From: Microbacteriaceae bacterium
GTDB lineage: Bacteria; Actinomycetota; Actinomycetes; Actinomycetales; Microbacteriaceae
Assembly (NCBI GenBank): GCA_947452675.1
Contig: CANGDL010000004.1
Coordinates: forward strand, 1-64,000
Direction of reading: 5' to 3'
Length of the DNA: 64,000 nt
The notes under the pieces were generated by a model, which was not told the DNA's origin, did not search any database, and worked only from the letters and a program-made list of their open reading frames with translations. A program made the translations under genes and the position numbers. This document shows positions 1 through 9,338 of the stretch, piece by piece (within the stretch, counting starts at the first letter, position 1; every line of letters starts with the position of its first letter).

Positions 1-78
1 CCCCTAGAGCTTTTTCACCGAGTGTGCCCCCACGCTCACGGTTGAACGTTCGCACCATTACGAAAAACAGGAGCAATC

Positions 79-636
79 GTGGCTGTAAAAATTCGCCTCA
101 AGCGCATGGGCAAGATCCGTGCACCTCACTACCGCATCGTCGTAGCTGATTCACGCACCGCGCGTGACGGCCGCGCAATCGAGGAGATCGGTCGCTACGT
201 GCCAACCGAGAACCCATCAATCATCGAGATCAACTCTGAGCGCGCTCAGTACTGGCTTGGCGTTGGCGCACAGCCAACCGAGCAGGTAGCAGTTCTCCTC
301 AAGCTAACCGGTGACCTTCAGAAGTCAAAGGGTGACAAGAACGCTAAGAACACCGTCCAGGTGAAGGAAGCTAAGGCAGAGTACGTAGTCGACTCAAAGA
401 AGAAGACTGTTCTCGTGCCAAAGGCTGAGATCAAGGTTGCTCCAAAGGTTGAAGAGACTCCAGCAGCTGAAGACGTAATCGCTGAGGCTGCAGATGCAGC
501 TGAAGAAGCTGTTGAAATGATCGAAGACGCAGTTGCAGACGCAGCAGAGGAGACCGTAGAGGCTCCTGCAGCAGAAGAAGCAGCCGTTGTCGAAGAGGCA
601 ACTGAAGAAGTTGCCGCTCCAGCAGAAGAAGCTTAA
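79..636 (+). CDS. rpsP: 30S ribosomal protein S16 with Ala/Glu-rich C-terminal extension
   Basis: N-terminus [38 protein letters not shown] is canonical S16; GTG start; followed by KH-rimM-trmD. Confidence 0.97.
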   Translation: MAVKIRLKRMGKIRAPHYRIVVADSRTARDGRAIEEIGRYVPTENPSIIEINSERAQYWLGVGAQPTEQVAVLLKLTGDLQKSKGDKNAKNTVQVKEAKAEYVVDSKKKTVLVPKAEIKVAPKVEETPAAEDVIAEAADAAEEAVEMIEDAVADAAEETVEAPAAEEAAVVEEATEEVAAPAEEA

Positions 637-640
637 GTAA

Positions 641-877
641 GTGCTAGCCGCTGCGCTCGAACACCTGGTCAAGGGAATCGTCGACAATCCAGACGACGCA
701 ACCGTGACTGCACGCTCAACCTCGCGAGGAGACTTGCTTGAGGTTCACGTGCACCCAGACGATCTGGGCCGCGTGATCGGGCGCAACGGCCGCACCGCTA
801 AGGCTCTGCGAACTCTAGTAAACGCTCTTGCCGACGGCAAGAAGGTTCGTGTAGACGTGGTGGACACCGATTTCTAG
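641..877 (+). CDS. khpA: KH-domain RNA-binding protein (KhpA/YlqC family)
   Basis: 78 aa with GRVIGRNGRTAKALRTLV KH signature; located between rpsP and rimM; GTG start. Confidence 0.9.
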   Translation: MLAAALEHLVKGIVDNPDDATVTARSTSRGDLLEVHVHPDDLGRVIGRNGRTAKALRTLVNALADGKKVRVDVVDTDF

Positions 878-1412
878 CAAGACCACGCTCCGAGTTGGCC
901 GCCTTGTAAAGGCGCATGGCCTAAAGGGAGCTTTCAAACTCGAACTATATACCGACAGTCCTGAGACTCGGTTCAAAACTGGCGCGGTTCTAGACCTGCA
1001 AGTACCAGATACTTCTCCTTGGTTCGGTAAGACCGTAACGGTCAAGGAACTCCGCTATTACAACGCGCAGCCTGTGCTATTTCTTGAGAACGTGGATGAC
1101 CGCAACGCGGCAGAAACTCTAATCAAGGCAATTCTGCTGGTAAACGCAGATGTTGAAGTGCTTCCTGAAGAGCCGGACGCCTGGTATGATCACCAGCTAA
1201 TCGGCCTAAAGGTAGTTCGTGACGGGGTTCAGATCGGTGAAATCATCCGCGTCGATCACTTGCCAGCTCAAGACTGCCTCGCCATTAAGACCGACACCGA
1301 AGAGGTCTTACTCCCATTCATCAAGGCCTTCGTGCCAACCGTGGACATCGACAAGGGTGAAGTAACTATCACCCCTCCAGGTGGACTTTTCGAAGAGGTA
1401 GTCGAGGAATAA
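870..1412 (+). CDS. rimM: Ribosome maturation factor RimM, probable ATT start
   Basis: The track ORF (1074..1412) is truncated. The open frame upstream encodes [35 protein letters not shown], the conserved RimM N-terminus, with no ATG/GTG/TTG between the in-frame TAG at 852 and position 1074. Confidence 0.85.
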   Translation: MSSKTTLRVGRLVKAHGLKGAFKLELYTDSPETRFKTGAVLDLQVPDTSPWFGKTVTVKELRYYNAQPVLFLENVDDRNAAETLIKAILLVNADVEVLPEEPDAWYDHQLIGLKVVRDGVQIGEIIRVDHLPAQDCLAIKTDTEEVLLPFIKAFVPTVDIDKGEVTITPPGGLFEEVVEE

Positions 1413-1414
1413 TC

Positions 1415-2101
1415 GTGCGCATTGACGCTATTTCGATTTTTCCGGAGTACTTCAAGGCTCTAGATATTTCTCTGCTTGGCAAAGCCCGCGAGAAAGAAAT
1501 CATCGACCTTCGGGTTCATGATCTGCGCGATTTCACTCATGACAAACACAAGACCGTCGATGACAGCCCCTATGGTGGTGGTGCCGGCATGTTGATGAAG
1601 CCAGAACCTTGGGGCGAGGCTTTTGATTCGATATTGCCTCCGGATGGAAATGTGACCATAATCTTCACCTCACCGGCCGGCGAGCAATTCAAGCAGGCAA
1701 CCGCATACGAGCTAGCCAAAGAAGACCACATTGTTTTTGCCTGTGGTCGCTATGAGGGAATCGACCAGCGAGTCGTCGACTACGCCGCAACCAAAGGTCG
1801 AGTGCGCCTGATCAGCCTCGGTGACTATGTTCTAAACGGCGGTGAAGTGGCAGCAATCGCAATGGTTGAGGCGATTGCTCGACTCATCCCAGGTGTGATT
1901 GGTAATGCCGAAAGTCTTGTCGAAGAATCACACTCGGATGGCTTGCTTGAATACCCGAGCTACACCAAGCCGGCGGTTTGGCGTGAACTTGAGGTGCCCG
2001 AGGTCTTGCTGAGTGGCAATCACGCCCTAATTGCCAAGTGGCGCAAAGACCAGCAAATTGAACGCACCAAGCGCGTTCGCCCAGACTTATTGCCCGAATA
2101 G
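1415..2101 (+). CDS. trmD: tRNA (guanine-N1)-methyltransferase
   Basis: [13 protein letters not shown]..., [13 protein letters not shown] and [10 protein letters not shown] motifs; GTG start. Confidence 0.97.
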   Translation: MRIDAISIFPEYFKALDISLLGKAREKEIIDLRVHDLRDFTHDKHKTVDDSPYGGGAGMLMKPEPWGEAFDSILPPDGNVTIIFTSPAGEQFKQATAYELAKEDHIVFACGRYEGIDQRVVDYAATKGRVRLISLGDYVLNGGEVAAIAMVEAIARLIPGVIGNAESLVEESHSDGLLEYPSYTKPAVWRELEVPEVLLSGNHALIAKWRKDQQIERTKRVRPDLLPE

Positions 2102-2231
2102 CTGTTAACCACTAGAATAAAGAGGTTGTTCGCCTTGAATGCTCTGCCGCAGGGGAGTTAGGCATATGAACACAAATCATCAAAAACTTACCCGTTGTTG
2201 ACCTGCGTGCAGTAACAGAGATGGATTCAAA

Positions 2232-2585
2232 ATGCACATTCTCGACTCAGTCGACGCAGCGTCACTACGTTCAGACATCCCAGCATTCCGTGTTGGTGAC
2301 ACCGTGAACGTTCACGTAAACATCATTGAAGGTAACCGCAGCCGTGTCCAGGTTTTCAAGGGCATCGTAATCCGCCGTTCAGGCGAGTCGGTTCGCGAGA
2401 CCTTCACTGTTCGTAAGGTTTCTTTCCAGGTCGGCGTCGAGCGCACCTTCCCGGTTCACTCACCAGTTCTTGAGAAGATCGAAGTTGTCTCACGCGGTGC
2501 AGTCCGTCGTGCCAAGCTTTACTTCCTTCGCGACCTTCGCGGCAAAAAGGCCAAGATTGCCGAGAAGCGCGACAACCAGAACTAA
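2232..2585 (+). CDS. rplS: 50S ribosomal protein L19
   Basis: [34 protein letters not shown]... is canonical L19. Confidence 0.97.
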   Translation: MHILDSVDAASLRSDIPAFRVGDTVNVHVNIIEGNRSRVQVFKGIVIRRSGESVRETFTVRKVSFQVGVERTFPVHSPVLEKIEVVSRGAVRRAKLYFLRDLRGKKAKIAEKRDNQN

Positions 2586-2621
2586 TCTGGCCTACCACTT
2601 CTAAAAAGGTCTTTCTAAAAC

Positions 2622-3371
2622 ATGACAAACCTTGGGCAGTTTCTAAGCCCGAAAAGACAAGCACCACGCCACCCGGGTTCCAAATGGAATCGTTTCAGGA
2701 AAAACATTTTTGTTTCCTTCCTTATCGATCTGTTGGTTATCGTTGGGTCGGCGTTGGTGCTTTCTCTTTTAATCAAGACCTTCCTCGTTCGTTCCTTTTT
2801 CGTCCCTTCGGGATCCATGCTCGAGACCTTACAAATCAATGATCGAATCATTGTGAACGAACTCGTACCCAATGTCATCCCAATCGAACGCGGTGACGTC
2901 GTGGTCTTCAAGGACCCAGGTGGCTGGCTAGGTTCAATTGAAACGAAAGCTCAAAGTCCTGTCGCGGCAACGGTCGATTGGTTCTTGTCTTCATTCGGTT
3001 TCACAGCCCCAGATAGCAGTCAGCACCTGGTTAAGCGCGTTATCGGAATCGGCGGTGACCACGTAATTTGCTGCAGCGTGGATGGCAAACTGACTATCAA
3101 CGGCAAGGCGATCACCGAACCATACTTGGGCAAGGGCATAAAGCCATCCGAGGTCAAATTTGATGTCACAGTGCCTAAGGACGCAATTTGGGTTATGGGC
3201 GACAACCGTGGCAATAGCGAAGACTCCAGATTCCATGGCGACCTACCGAGCAAGGGTTTTGTGGCCAAGCAGTTCATCGTGGGACGCGCGTTCGTGATTA
3301 GTTGGCCGACAACCCACTGGACTTGGCTGGACAACTTCCCAGATGTCTTCAAAGACGTTCCCAAGCCTTAA
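2622..3371 (+). CDS. lepB: Signal peptidase I
   Basis: N-terminal TM segment, PSGSML (Ser nucleophile), VKRVIGIGGD (Lys) and MGDNRGNSEDSR motifs. Confidence 0.96.
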   Translation: MTNLGQFLSPKRQAPRHPGSKWNRFRKNIFVSFLIDLLVIVGSALVLSLLIKTFLVRSFFVPSGSMLETLQINDRIIVNELVPNVIPIERGDVVVFKDPGGWLGSIETKAQSPVAATVDWFLSSFGFTAPDSSQHLVKRVIGIGGDHVICCSVDGKLTINGKAITEPYLGKGIKPSEVKFDVTVPKDAIWVMGDNRGNSEDSRFHGDLPSKGFVAKQFIVGRAFVISWPTTHWTWLDNFPDVFKDVPKP

Positions 3372-4041
3372 TCTCGAGAGAGAAATCTGGGCGTCGGGCG
3401 CTCGATTTGTCATCGGCATGGATGAGGTTGGCCGCGGCGCTATTGCCGGGCCAGTTGCGGTAGGCGTTGCACTGCTCGACCACTTGGATCATCGCTCAGA
3501 AACGGCGTGGCCGGGTAACCTCAAGGACTCGAAACTTTTGAGTGAAAAGGCCCGTAACGAAATTTTTGAACCCATCCAAAATTGGGTTTCCGGCTATGCC
3601 GTTGGAATGGCCTCGGCCAATGAAATTGACGCTCAAGGCATTGTTCACGCTTTGGCGCTCTCGGCTAAGCGTGCTTTAGGCGAACTGTTCTCAGACGCGG
3701 GCTTGAGGGGAGAAATCGCCCGGGACGGCGCGGTGATCATCCTCGATGGCACGCATAACTGGCTAGGAGCACAGGCTTCGGGCGTCCCCGTGATAGTTCG
3801 GGCCAAGGCCGACAGAGATTGCGTTTCGGTTGCTGCGGCTTCGGTGGTATCCAAAGTGAAACGCGACACATTGATGATTAATCTATCAACGACATTTCCC
3901 GAATTCGGCTTCGCCGGACACAAGGGTTACGCATCGGAAGGGCACATCCAAGCAATCCGAAGCATCGGGCCAAGCAGTGAACATCGTCACACGTGGCTCA
4001 CAAAAATATTGAGTGCCGATCAGCTTGATTTCGAGGAATAG
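3343..4041 (+). CDS. rnhB: Ribonuclease HII
   Basis: VIGMDEVGRGAIAGPVAVG and AAASVVSKVKRD motifs; 5' end overlaps lepB. Confidence 0.95.
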   Translation: MSSKTFPSLNLEREIWASGARFVIGMDEVGRGAIAGPVAVGVALLDHLDHRSETAWPGNLKDSKLLSEKARNEIFEPIQNWVSGYAVGMASANEIDAQGIVHALALSAKRALGELFSDAGLRGEIARDGAVIILDGTHNWLGAQASGVPVIVRAKADRDCVSVAAASVVSKVKRDTLMINLSTTFPEFGFAGHKGYASEGHIQAIRSIGPSSEHRHTWLTKILSADQLDFEE

Positions 4042-4050
4042 ACTGGGCAG

Positions 4051-4374
4051 ATGGACGAGAACGAAATCGAAGACTACGATCGCGAGGCGGAGCTTGCGCT
4101 TTATCGCGAGTATAAAGACGTCGTCGCAACGTTCAAGTATGTGATTGAAACCGAGCGTCGTTTCTATCTGGCCAACGAGGTCACTCTGGTTCGAATTGAC
4201 ACACCTACGGATTTCTATTTCGAACTCAACATGGTTGACGTTTGGGTGTGGGACATCTACCGGACCGATCGGTTTGTGAAGACAGTTCGAGTCTTGACTT
4301 TCAAGGATGTAAACGTTGAAGAACTATCGGGCAAAGCCTTCGACATTCCAAAGGAACTAGCAGTAGGCGAATAG
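4051..4374 (+). CDS. DUF2469 family protein
   Basis: MDENEIEDYDREAELALYREYKDVV...RRFYLANEV; conserved actinobacterial protein found downstream of rnhB. Confidence 0.9.
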   Translation: MDENEIEDYDREAELALYREYKDVVATFKYVIETERRFYLANEVTLVRIDTPTDFYFELNMVDVWVWDIYRTDRFVKTVRVLTFKDVNVEELSGKAFDIPKELAVGE

Positions 4375-4496
4375 TTTCCACCTTGCCGGGCTCAGCGTTA
4401 GCCTCGGGCACTTCACAGGCACCAAATTTTGGGGTGTTCTGCACAGATTTCTCTTAGTCTGAGTCTCCCTTTTAGCGGGGCGGGAACATTGTCTCC

Positions 4497-4850
4497 ATGA
4501 CGCAGAGACATGACCTCGGTCGCTATGGCGAACAACGGGCGGCTATCTACCTTGAAGACAGCGGCTATCAAATAATCGAACGCAATTGGCGATGCGCATC
4601 GGGTGAAATCGACCTGATAGTCCGCCAGGATGACCGATTCGTATTTGTAGAAGTTAAGACAAGGAACGGTTCGGGGTATGGTCATCCATTCGAAGCAATC
4701 ACCGCCAGCAAAGTTGCGCGGATGCGTCGACTCGCCGCCGAATGGTGTGCCCTTAGACAAGTTTCGGCGGTTCAAGTTCGCCTCGACGCAATTTCAGTAT
4801 TGATCTCGGGTGGGCGCGTAGCGATTGAGCATCTAAAGCAGGTGTTCTAA
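4497..4850 (+). CDS. YraN/UPF0102 family putative endonuclease
   Basis: GRYGEQRAAIYLEDSGYQIIERNWRCASGEIDLI...VFVEVKTR is the YraN signature. Confidence 0.92.
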   Translation: MTQRHDLGRYGEQRAAIYLEDSGYQIIERNWRCASGEIDLIVRQDDRFVFVEVKTRNGSGYGHPFEAITASKVARMRRLAAEWCALRQVSAVQVRLDAISVLISGGRVAIEHLKQVF

Positions 4851-6415
4851 TGTCGGTCACCAAGGCGTACGCAGTGAGTCTGCTCGGGCTTTCGGGAACG
4901 ATTATCGAAATTGAAGCAGAGATCTCCAGCAATCTCCCGTCGTTTGTTTTGGTCGGATTGCCGGATGCCTCGCTCTCCGAGGCCAAAGACAGGGTTAGAT
5001 CAGCTGCACATAACTCCGGTCTTGGGTTACCTGGGCGTCGAGTTACTGTGAACCTCTCGCCAGCTTCTGTTCCGAAACGGGGGTCAGGCTTCGATCTGGC
5101 AATCGCGATGGCCATCTTGGCCGCCGATGAGCGAGTGCGCCCGGCATCTGTCGGTGATTGGATTCACCTGGGCGAACTTGGGCTCGATGGCGCTCTAAGG
5201 GGTGTCGATGGGGTTCTCGCCTCGGTTTTGGCCATCAAACGAGCAGGATGGTCCAAAGTCATAGTGCCCGTCGCAAATTTGGCTGAGGCGCAAATGGTTT
5301 CTGAGGTAACAGTGTTCGGTGCCAACAGTCTGGCCGAGGTGGCTAGGTTTCACGGTGCGCCTCTGTCTGCCGACCCGCTGCTATCAACAATCGGTGACAT
5401 GTATGCGCCTGCCGAGCCTAAACAGACCCAGATCGATTTGAGTGAGGTCATTGGACAAGACGACGCAATAAATGCGTTGACGGTTGCCGCCGCTGGTGGC
5501 CATCACATGCTGCTGGTTGGTCCACCCGGTGCCGGAAAGACAATGCTCGCTGAGCGTTTGCCAACTATTTTGCCCGAGCTAAGTGTCGACGAATTGTTGG
5601 AGACAACCGCGGTAAGGTCAATCGCCGGAATCCGACCAAGCGCAAATCTCCGCGGGGTGCAACGGGCCAGGCCTTTTGAGGCCCCACATCAATCGGCAAC
5701 ATTGGCTTCGTTGGTGGGCGGAGGAGCAAAGTTCCCCCGACCGGGATTAGTTTCGCTAGCAAATCAAGGGGTTCTATTTCTAGACGAAGCGCCGGAATTT
5801 CAAAGGAACGCGCTCGAAGCTCTCCGACAGCCGCTCGAGTCGGGGGAGGTGTTCATCCATCGCTCCTCCGGAACCGCAAGGTTTCCGGCCCGTTTTCAAC
5901 TGGTGATGGCGGCCAACCCTTGCCCCTGCGGAAATTTCTCCGGCAAAGCACGCACCTGCACCTGCAGCGCCTCGGCTCGAGTTGCCTACCTAGCCAAACT
6001 TTCCGGACCTCTGCTCGATCGCATAGACATTCGTCTGCACCTACAAGCACCTAACCCGGCGCAGGTTGCTTTAGCGAGCGTGGGAGCCAGGCAGGTTGGG
6101 CGTTCAAGTGGCGAGATTAGACATCGAGTTACCGAAGCCCGAGACAGGGCTAGATATCGCTTGCAAGAGACTCCTTGGTTGCTGAATTCTCAGGTACCGG
6201 GCTCTTATCTAAGAAAGTCGCTTCGAATCGACCCGGAAGCGCGAAGGGTCATTGATCTTGCACTTGAACGCGGCGCAATAAGCATGCGGGGTTATGACCG
6301 CTGCCTTCGTCTGGCATGGACTAATGCCGATCTAGCCGGAAGAGATGGAGTATCGAAAGAAGATGTTTCGAATGCGGTTCTCTATCGAGGTGGCGACGGA
6401 GCCGTTTCATGGTGA
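4850..6415 (+). CDS. comM: YifB/ComM family Mg-chelatase-like AAA+ ATPase
   Basis: Walker A GPPGAGKTMLAERL, LFLDEAPEF and ANPCPCG motifs; typical position between yraN and dprA. Confidence 0.94.
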   Translation: MSVTKAYAVSLLGLSGTIIEIEAEISSNLPSFVLVGLPDASLSEAKDRVRSAAHNSGLGLPGRRVTVNLSPASVPKRGSGFDLAIAMAILAADERVRPASVGDWIHLGELGLDGALRGVDGVLASVLAIKRAGWSKVIVPVANLAEAQMVSEVTVFGANSLAEVARFHGAPLSADPLLSTIGDMYAPAEPKQTQIDLSEVIGQDDAINALTVAAAGGHHMLLVGPPGAGKTMLAERLPTILPELSVDELLETTAVRSIAGIRPSANLRGVQRARPFEAPHQSATLASLVGGGAKFPRPGLVSLANQGVLFLDEAPEFQRNALEALRQPLESGEVFIHRSSGTARFPARFQLVMAANPCPCGNFSGKARTCTCSASARVAYLAKLSGPLLDRIDIRLHLQAPNPAQVALASVGARQVGRSSGEIRHRVTEARDRARYRLQETPWLLNSQVPGSYLRKSLRIDPEARRVIDLALERGAISMRGYDRCLRLAWTNADLAGRDGVSKEDVSNAVLYRGGDGAVSW

Positions 6416-7632
6416 AGGCCAGCGACCTCAGGATGACCGACCGACAAATCGAAGCAGCAATTGCGCCTCTACTTGCCAGTGACAGTCAAGAATCGGCGGT
6501 CGATTACTTTGCTGCGATTGCTTGGAGTGTTATTTGCGAACCAGGGGATTCCATTGCAGGTCTTTTGGTCAATCACTTTGGCCCAGCTCGAGCGTTGCAA
6601 CTCGAACTTGAACGTGCCGATTCTGATCTCTATTCATCCGAGTTGAAGAATGATTCATCCACCAGCAGCCGCGCGAAGTTTGCCGAGACGCTCGAAGCAG
6701 CGAGGCAACGCTGGTCGGCTAGATTCAGCATGGGTCGAGTGCTTGAAAGTTGCGCTCTCATGGCGGCAAAATCGGCGTGGTTCGTAACTGACAAGTCGCA
6801 ATCTTGGCCGGCAGGATTGAACGACCTTGATAACCATGCGCCCAGAGGGCTTTGGGGTGTCGGCAACCCTGATTGCTTGAAGGATATTTCTAAGTCAATC
6901 TCGTTCGTAGGTTCGAGAATTGCGAGCAGATACGGCGATGAAGTCTGCCCTGACCTGATTTCGCCACTGGTCGACCGCGAATATGCGATTGTCTCGGGAG
7001 GAGCCTATGGAATTGACGCTATGGCACATCGAGCAACTATTGCCGTTGGGGGCTTAACAGTTGCCATGATGGCTGGGGGTCTCGATCGGCTATACCCATC
7101 TGGTAATCGCGAATTATTTAGGCGGCTCGAAACCGAAGGTCTCATCCTGAGTGAGATGCCACCTGGCGCCGAACCCACTAAATGGCGTTTCCTGCAACGC
7201 AATCGATTGATTGCCGCCCTCGGGCGAGCGACCGTTGTGGTTGAGGCTAATCCTCGCTCAGGTGCGGTGAGCACGGCAAACCGAGCAATTGAGCTAGAGC
7301 GTCCGCTCGGTGCTGTGCCAGGGCCGATCAACTCACCGGGGTCAGACGGGTGTCATATCTTGATTAGGGAGGGCAAGGCTGAACTTGTCACCTGCGCACA
7401 AGACATCCTAGAAATGATTCAACCGAGCGGCTTCGATGCTAACTCGGAGATTGCCGGGTTAGGTGCGCTTGAGACCAGAGTGCTCGATGTGATTGGGTTC
7501 GGCAACGTGAACTGGGAGACCATAAGAGCCGAGGCAGGTCTGACGAATTCTGAGCTCAACTTAGGAGTCTCTGGGCTTTCGCTGATGGGCCTGATCGAAC
7601 AACACAGTGGGGGTTGGCAGCGCAAGCACTAA
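6409..7632 (+). CDS. dprA: DNA-processing protein DprA
   Basis: FVGSRIASRYG, SGGAYGIDAMAHRATI and FLQRNRLIAALGRATVVVEA motifs. Confidence 0.94.
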   Translation: MVKASDLRMTDRQIEAAIAPLLASDSQESAVDYFAAIAWSVICEPGDSIAGLLVNHFGPARALQLELERADSDLYSSELKNDSSTSSRAKFAETLEAARQRWSARFSMGRVLESCALMAAKSAWFVTDKSQSWPAGLNDLDNHAPRGLWGVGNPDCLKDISKSISFVGSRIASRYGDEVCPDLISPLVDREYAIVSGGAYGIDAMAHRATIAVGGLTVAMMAGGLDRLYPSGNRELFRRLETEGLILSEMPPGAEPTKWRFLQRNRLIAALGRATVVVEANPRSGAVSTANRAIELERPLGAVPGPINSPGSDGCHILIREGKAELVTCAQDILEMIQPSGFDANSEIAGLGALETRVLDVIGFGNVNWETIRAEAGLTNSELNLGVSGLSLMGLIEQHSGGWQRKH

Positions 7633-7654
7633 AGTCGACAACTAGATTTGAAAC

Positions 7655-8563
7655 ATGGCGATTACCTTCGAGCGAGCAATGGTTGACTACGCAACCTACC
7701 TTGGCTCGGCCAAGGGATACTCGGCTAACACATTGAAGGCTTACGCCGCAGACATTCGAGACCTATGCGAAAACATGAAGATAGAACCAGACCAGGACGT
7801 CGAAGCATTAGAACTCGAATTGCTACGCGACTGGTTATGGCGGGTGAGCGAATCGGGAGCCTCAAAGGCCACGATAGCTCGCAAGAGCGCCTCAGTTCGT
7901 TCTTTCACCGCCTGGCTTCACAAGTCTGGAAATCTAAAGATTGACCCGGGCTTGAGACTGCGCTCGCCGAAGGCCAACCGTTCGCTGCCGAAGGTCGTCT
8001 CTCGAGAGAGCCTCGATCAACTATTCGGTTGGCTTCAATCCAAGGCCACCACGGACAACCCAAATGGGCTTCGCGATTTAGCCGTTGTCGAGCTGCTTTA
8101 TGCAACCGGCGCACGAGTCAGCGAATTGGTAAGCCTGAATCTCGGTGACATCGATTACAGCAGGAACATAGTTCGGTTGATGGGTAAAGGTGCGAAGGAG
8201 CGAATGGTACCTTTTGGCCAGCCGGCCCGAGATGCCTTGGATGATTGGATTCGCATAGGTCGCAACCAAGTTGCCACTGATTCTGTTGGGGCGGCCTTAT
8301 TCCTAAACTCGCGTGGGCAACGCATCGGCGTTCGACAGGTGTATTCGCTGGTGGCAGGGTTACTTCAAGAGACATCTACCGGTGTTGCCGGCCCCCACGC
8401 ACTTAGGCACAGCGCGGCCACCCATCTACTGGACGGGGGAGCAGATCTCAGAGCCGTTCAAGAACTTCTTGGGCACGCGAGTCTCGGCACTACACAGATT
8501 TATACTCACGTATCTATTGAACGCTTACGGGACGGCTACAAGAATGCTCATCCCCGGGCATAG
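7655..8563 (+). CDS. xerC: Tyrosine recombinase XerC-like
   Basis: ATGARVSELVSLNL, HALRHSAATHLLDGGADLRAVQELLGHASLGTTQIYTHV; R-H-R-Y catalytic pattern. Confidence 0.93.
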   Translation: MAITFERAMVDYATYLGSAKGYSANTLKAYAADIRDLCENMKIEPDQDVEALELELLRDWLWRVSESGASKATIARKSASVRSFTAWLHKSGNLKIDPGLRLRSPKANRSLPKVVSRESLDQLFGWLQSKATTDNPNGLRDLAVVELLYATGARVSELVSLNLGDIDYSRNIVRLMGKGAKERMVPFGQPARDALDDWIRIGRNQVATDSVGAALFLNSRGQRIGVRQVYSLVAGLLQETSTGVAGPHALRHSAATHLLDGGADLRAVQELLGHASLGTTQIYTHVSIERLRDGYKNAHPRA

Positions 8564-9078
8564 GGCAACAGGCGAGAAGGATTTAATCCGCCGATAAAAG
8601 CCAGCGGCGACAGGTATTTTCCATTTAGTCTGACTGAGAAGTGAAGGCAGGTTTCAGTCTGGCAGTGCCAGCTATAGCCCGAGTCTGGTGAGCAGACGCT
8701 ACCAATTGGTTGGCCTCGCCGCACGCTAGAACCGCTCGGCAACAGCCCACATGCGGGCTCAAACTCCGATGTAATGCCAGAGGCGTGGGCAACTGTGATC
8801 ACATCTCGATCAACGAGGTGGCGTTGGAAAAGAATCACCCCGTCGGCTGGTGCCCGAACCTCATCACCGATCTGAACCGAGTAGTCCACGCCTCGATGCC
8901 CAGCTGAATAATCACTCGTGGGTTGTAGGTAATGCCTCATTAGTTTGTGTGGTTCGCCGAAAGGAATTTGCCAGCTGTTCGCAGAGTAAACCTGGGTCAG
9001 GGTGTTCTGTGTGGAACCTGAGCCGGATAAACCCGCTTGAAGCACGATAAATATAGAAACCAGCACGTGTTTTACCAT
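8548..9078 (-). CDS. Secreted M23-family peptidase
   Basis: HRGVDYSVQIGDEVRAPADGVI...CLHFSVRLNGKYLSPL; signal-peptide-like MVKHVLVSIFIVLQAGLSG after an internal Met, so the start was moved from 9141. Confidence 0.82.
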   Translation of the reverse strand: MVKHVLVSIFIVLQAGLSGSGSTQNTLTQVYSANSWQIPFGEPHKLMRHYLQPTSDYSAGHRGVDYSVQIGDEVRAPADGVILFQRHLVDRDVITVAHASGITSEFEPACGLLPSGSSVRRGQPIGSVCSPDSGYSWHCQTETCLHFSVRLNGKYLSPLAFIGGLNPSRLLPYARG

Positions 9079-9152
9079 GGTTCCATGATGAGGATATGGG
9101 CAAAAAGTGGCGTAAACATTGACAAAGAGGTGGATAACCAAAGCCTAAGGCT

Positions 9153-9160
9153 GGTATGCT
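9153..9160 (+). promoter_or_regulatory. Candidate extended -10 of the rpsB promoter (TGGTATGCT)
   Basis: TGnTATGCT-like element about 180 nt upstream of the rpsB start; weak -35 candidate TGGATA about 18 nt upstream. Confidence 0.3.
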
Positions 9161-9225
9161 GATAAGTAGCAACTGGTGCGCCTCGTCGTGCCTGTTGACT
9201 TCGCGTGCCGAATCAGATCCACGTT

Positions 9226-9308
9226 CCACTCAGTCCTTGAGAAATCTTGGCGGAACAGATCCGGCACCAGGTGTGCCAGACGACCGTCTGGAACAGAAAA
9301 CTGAGTGG
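9226..9308 (+). promoter_or_regulatory. Structured 5' leader upstream of rpsB
   Basis: Perfect 9-bp arms CCACTCAGT (9226-9234) and ACTGAGTGG (9300-9308) enclose an inner hairpin CCAGAC-GACC-GTCTGG and a GGCAC/GTGCC hairpin. Confidence 0.5.
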
Positions 9309-9338
9309 CGCCTTTGCGCGCCGAAAAAGGAGACTGCC

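Noticed and set aside
394-687. Antisense ORF (-) across rpsP
   Set aside because: Cys/Ser-rich translation is the mirror of the Ala/Glu tail of S16; no independent support.
1074-1412. Track ORF as the full rimM
   Set aside because: It would remove the conserved N-terminal domain; the frame is open and conserved back to about 870.
4421-4437. CACCAAATTTTGGGGTG as a terminator or operator
   Set aside because: Imperfect symmetry, no U-tract and no conserved context visible.
7655-8563. Tyrosine recombinase as sign of an integrated element
   Set aside because: Position between dprA and rpsB is the normal chromosomal XerC locus; no att repeats, cargo or tRNA junction.
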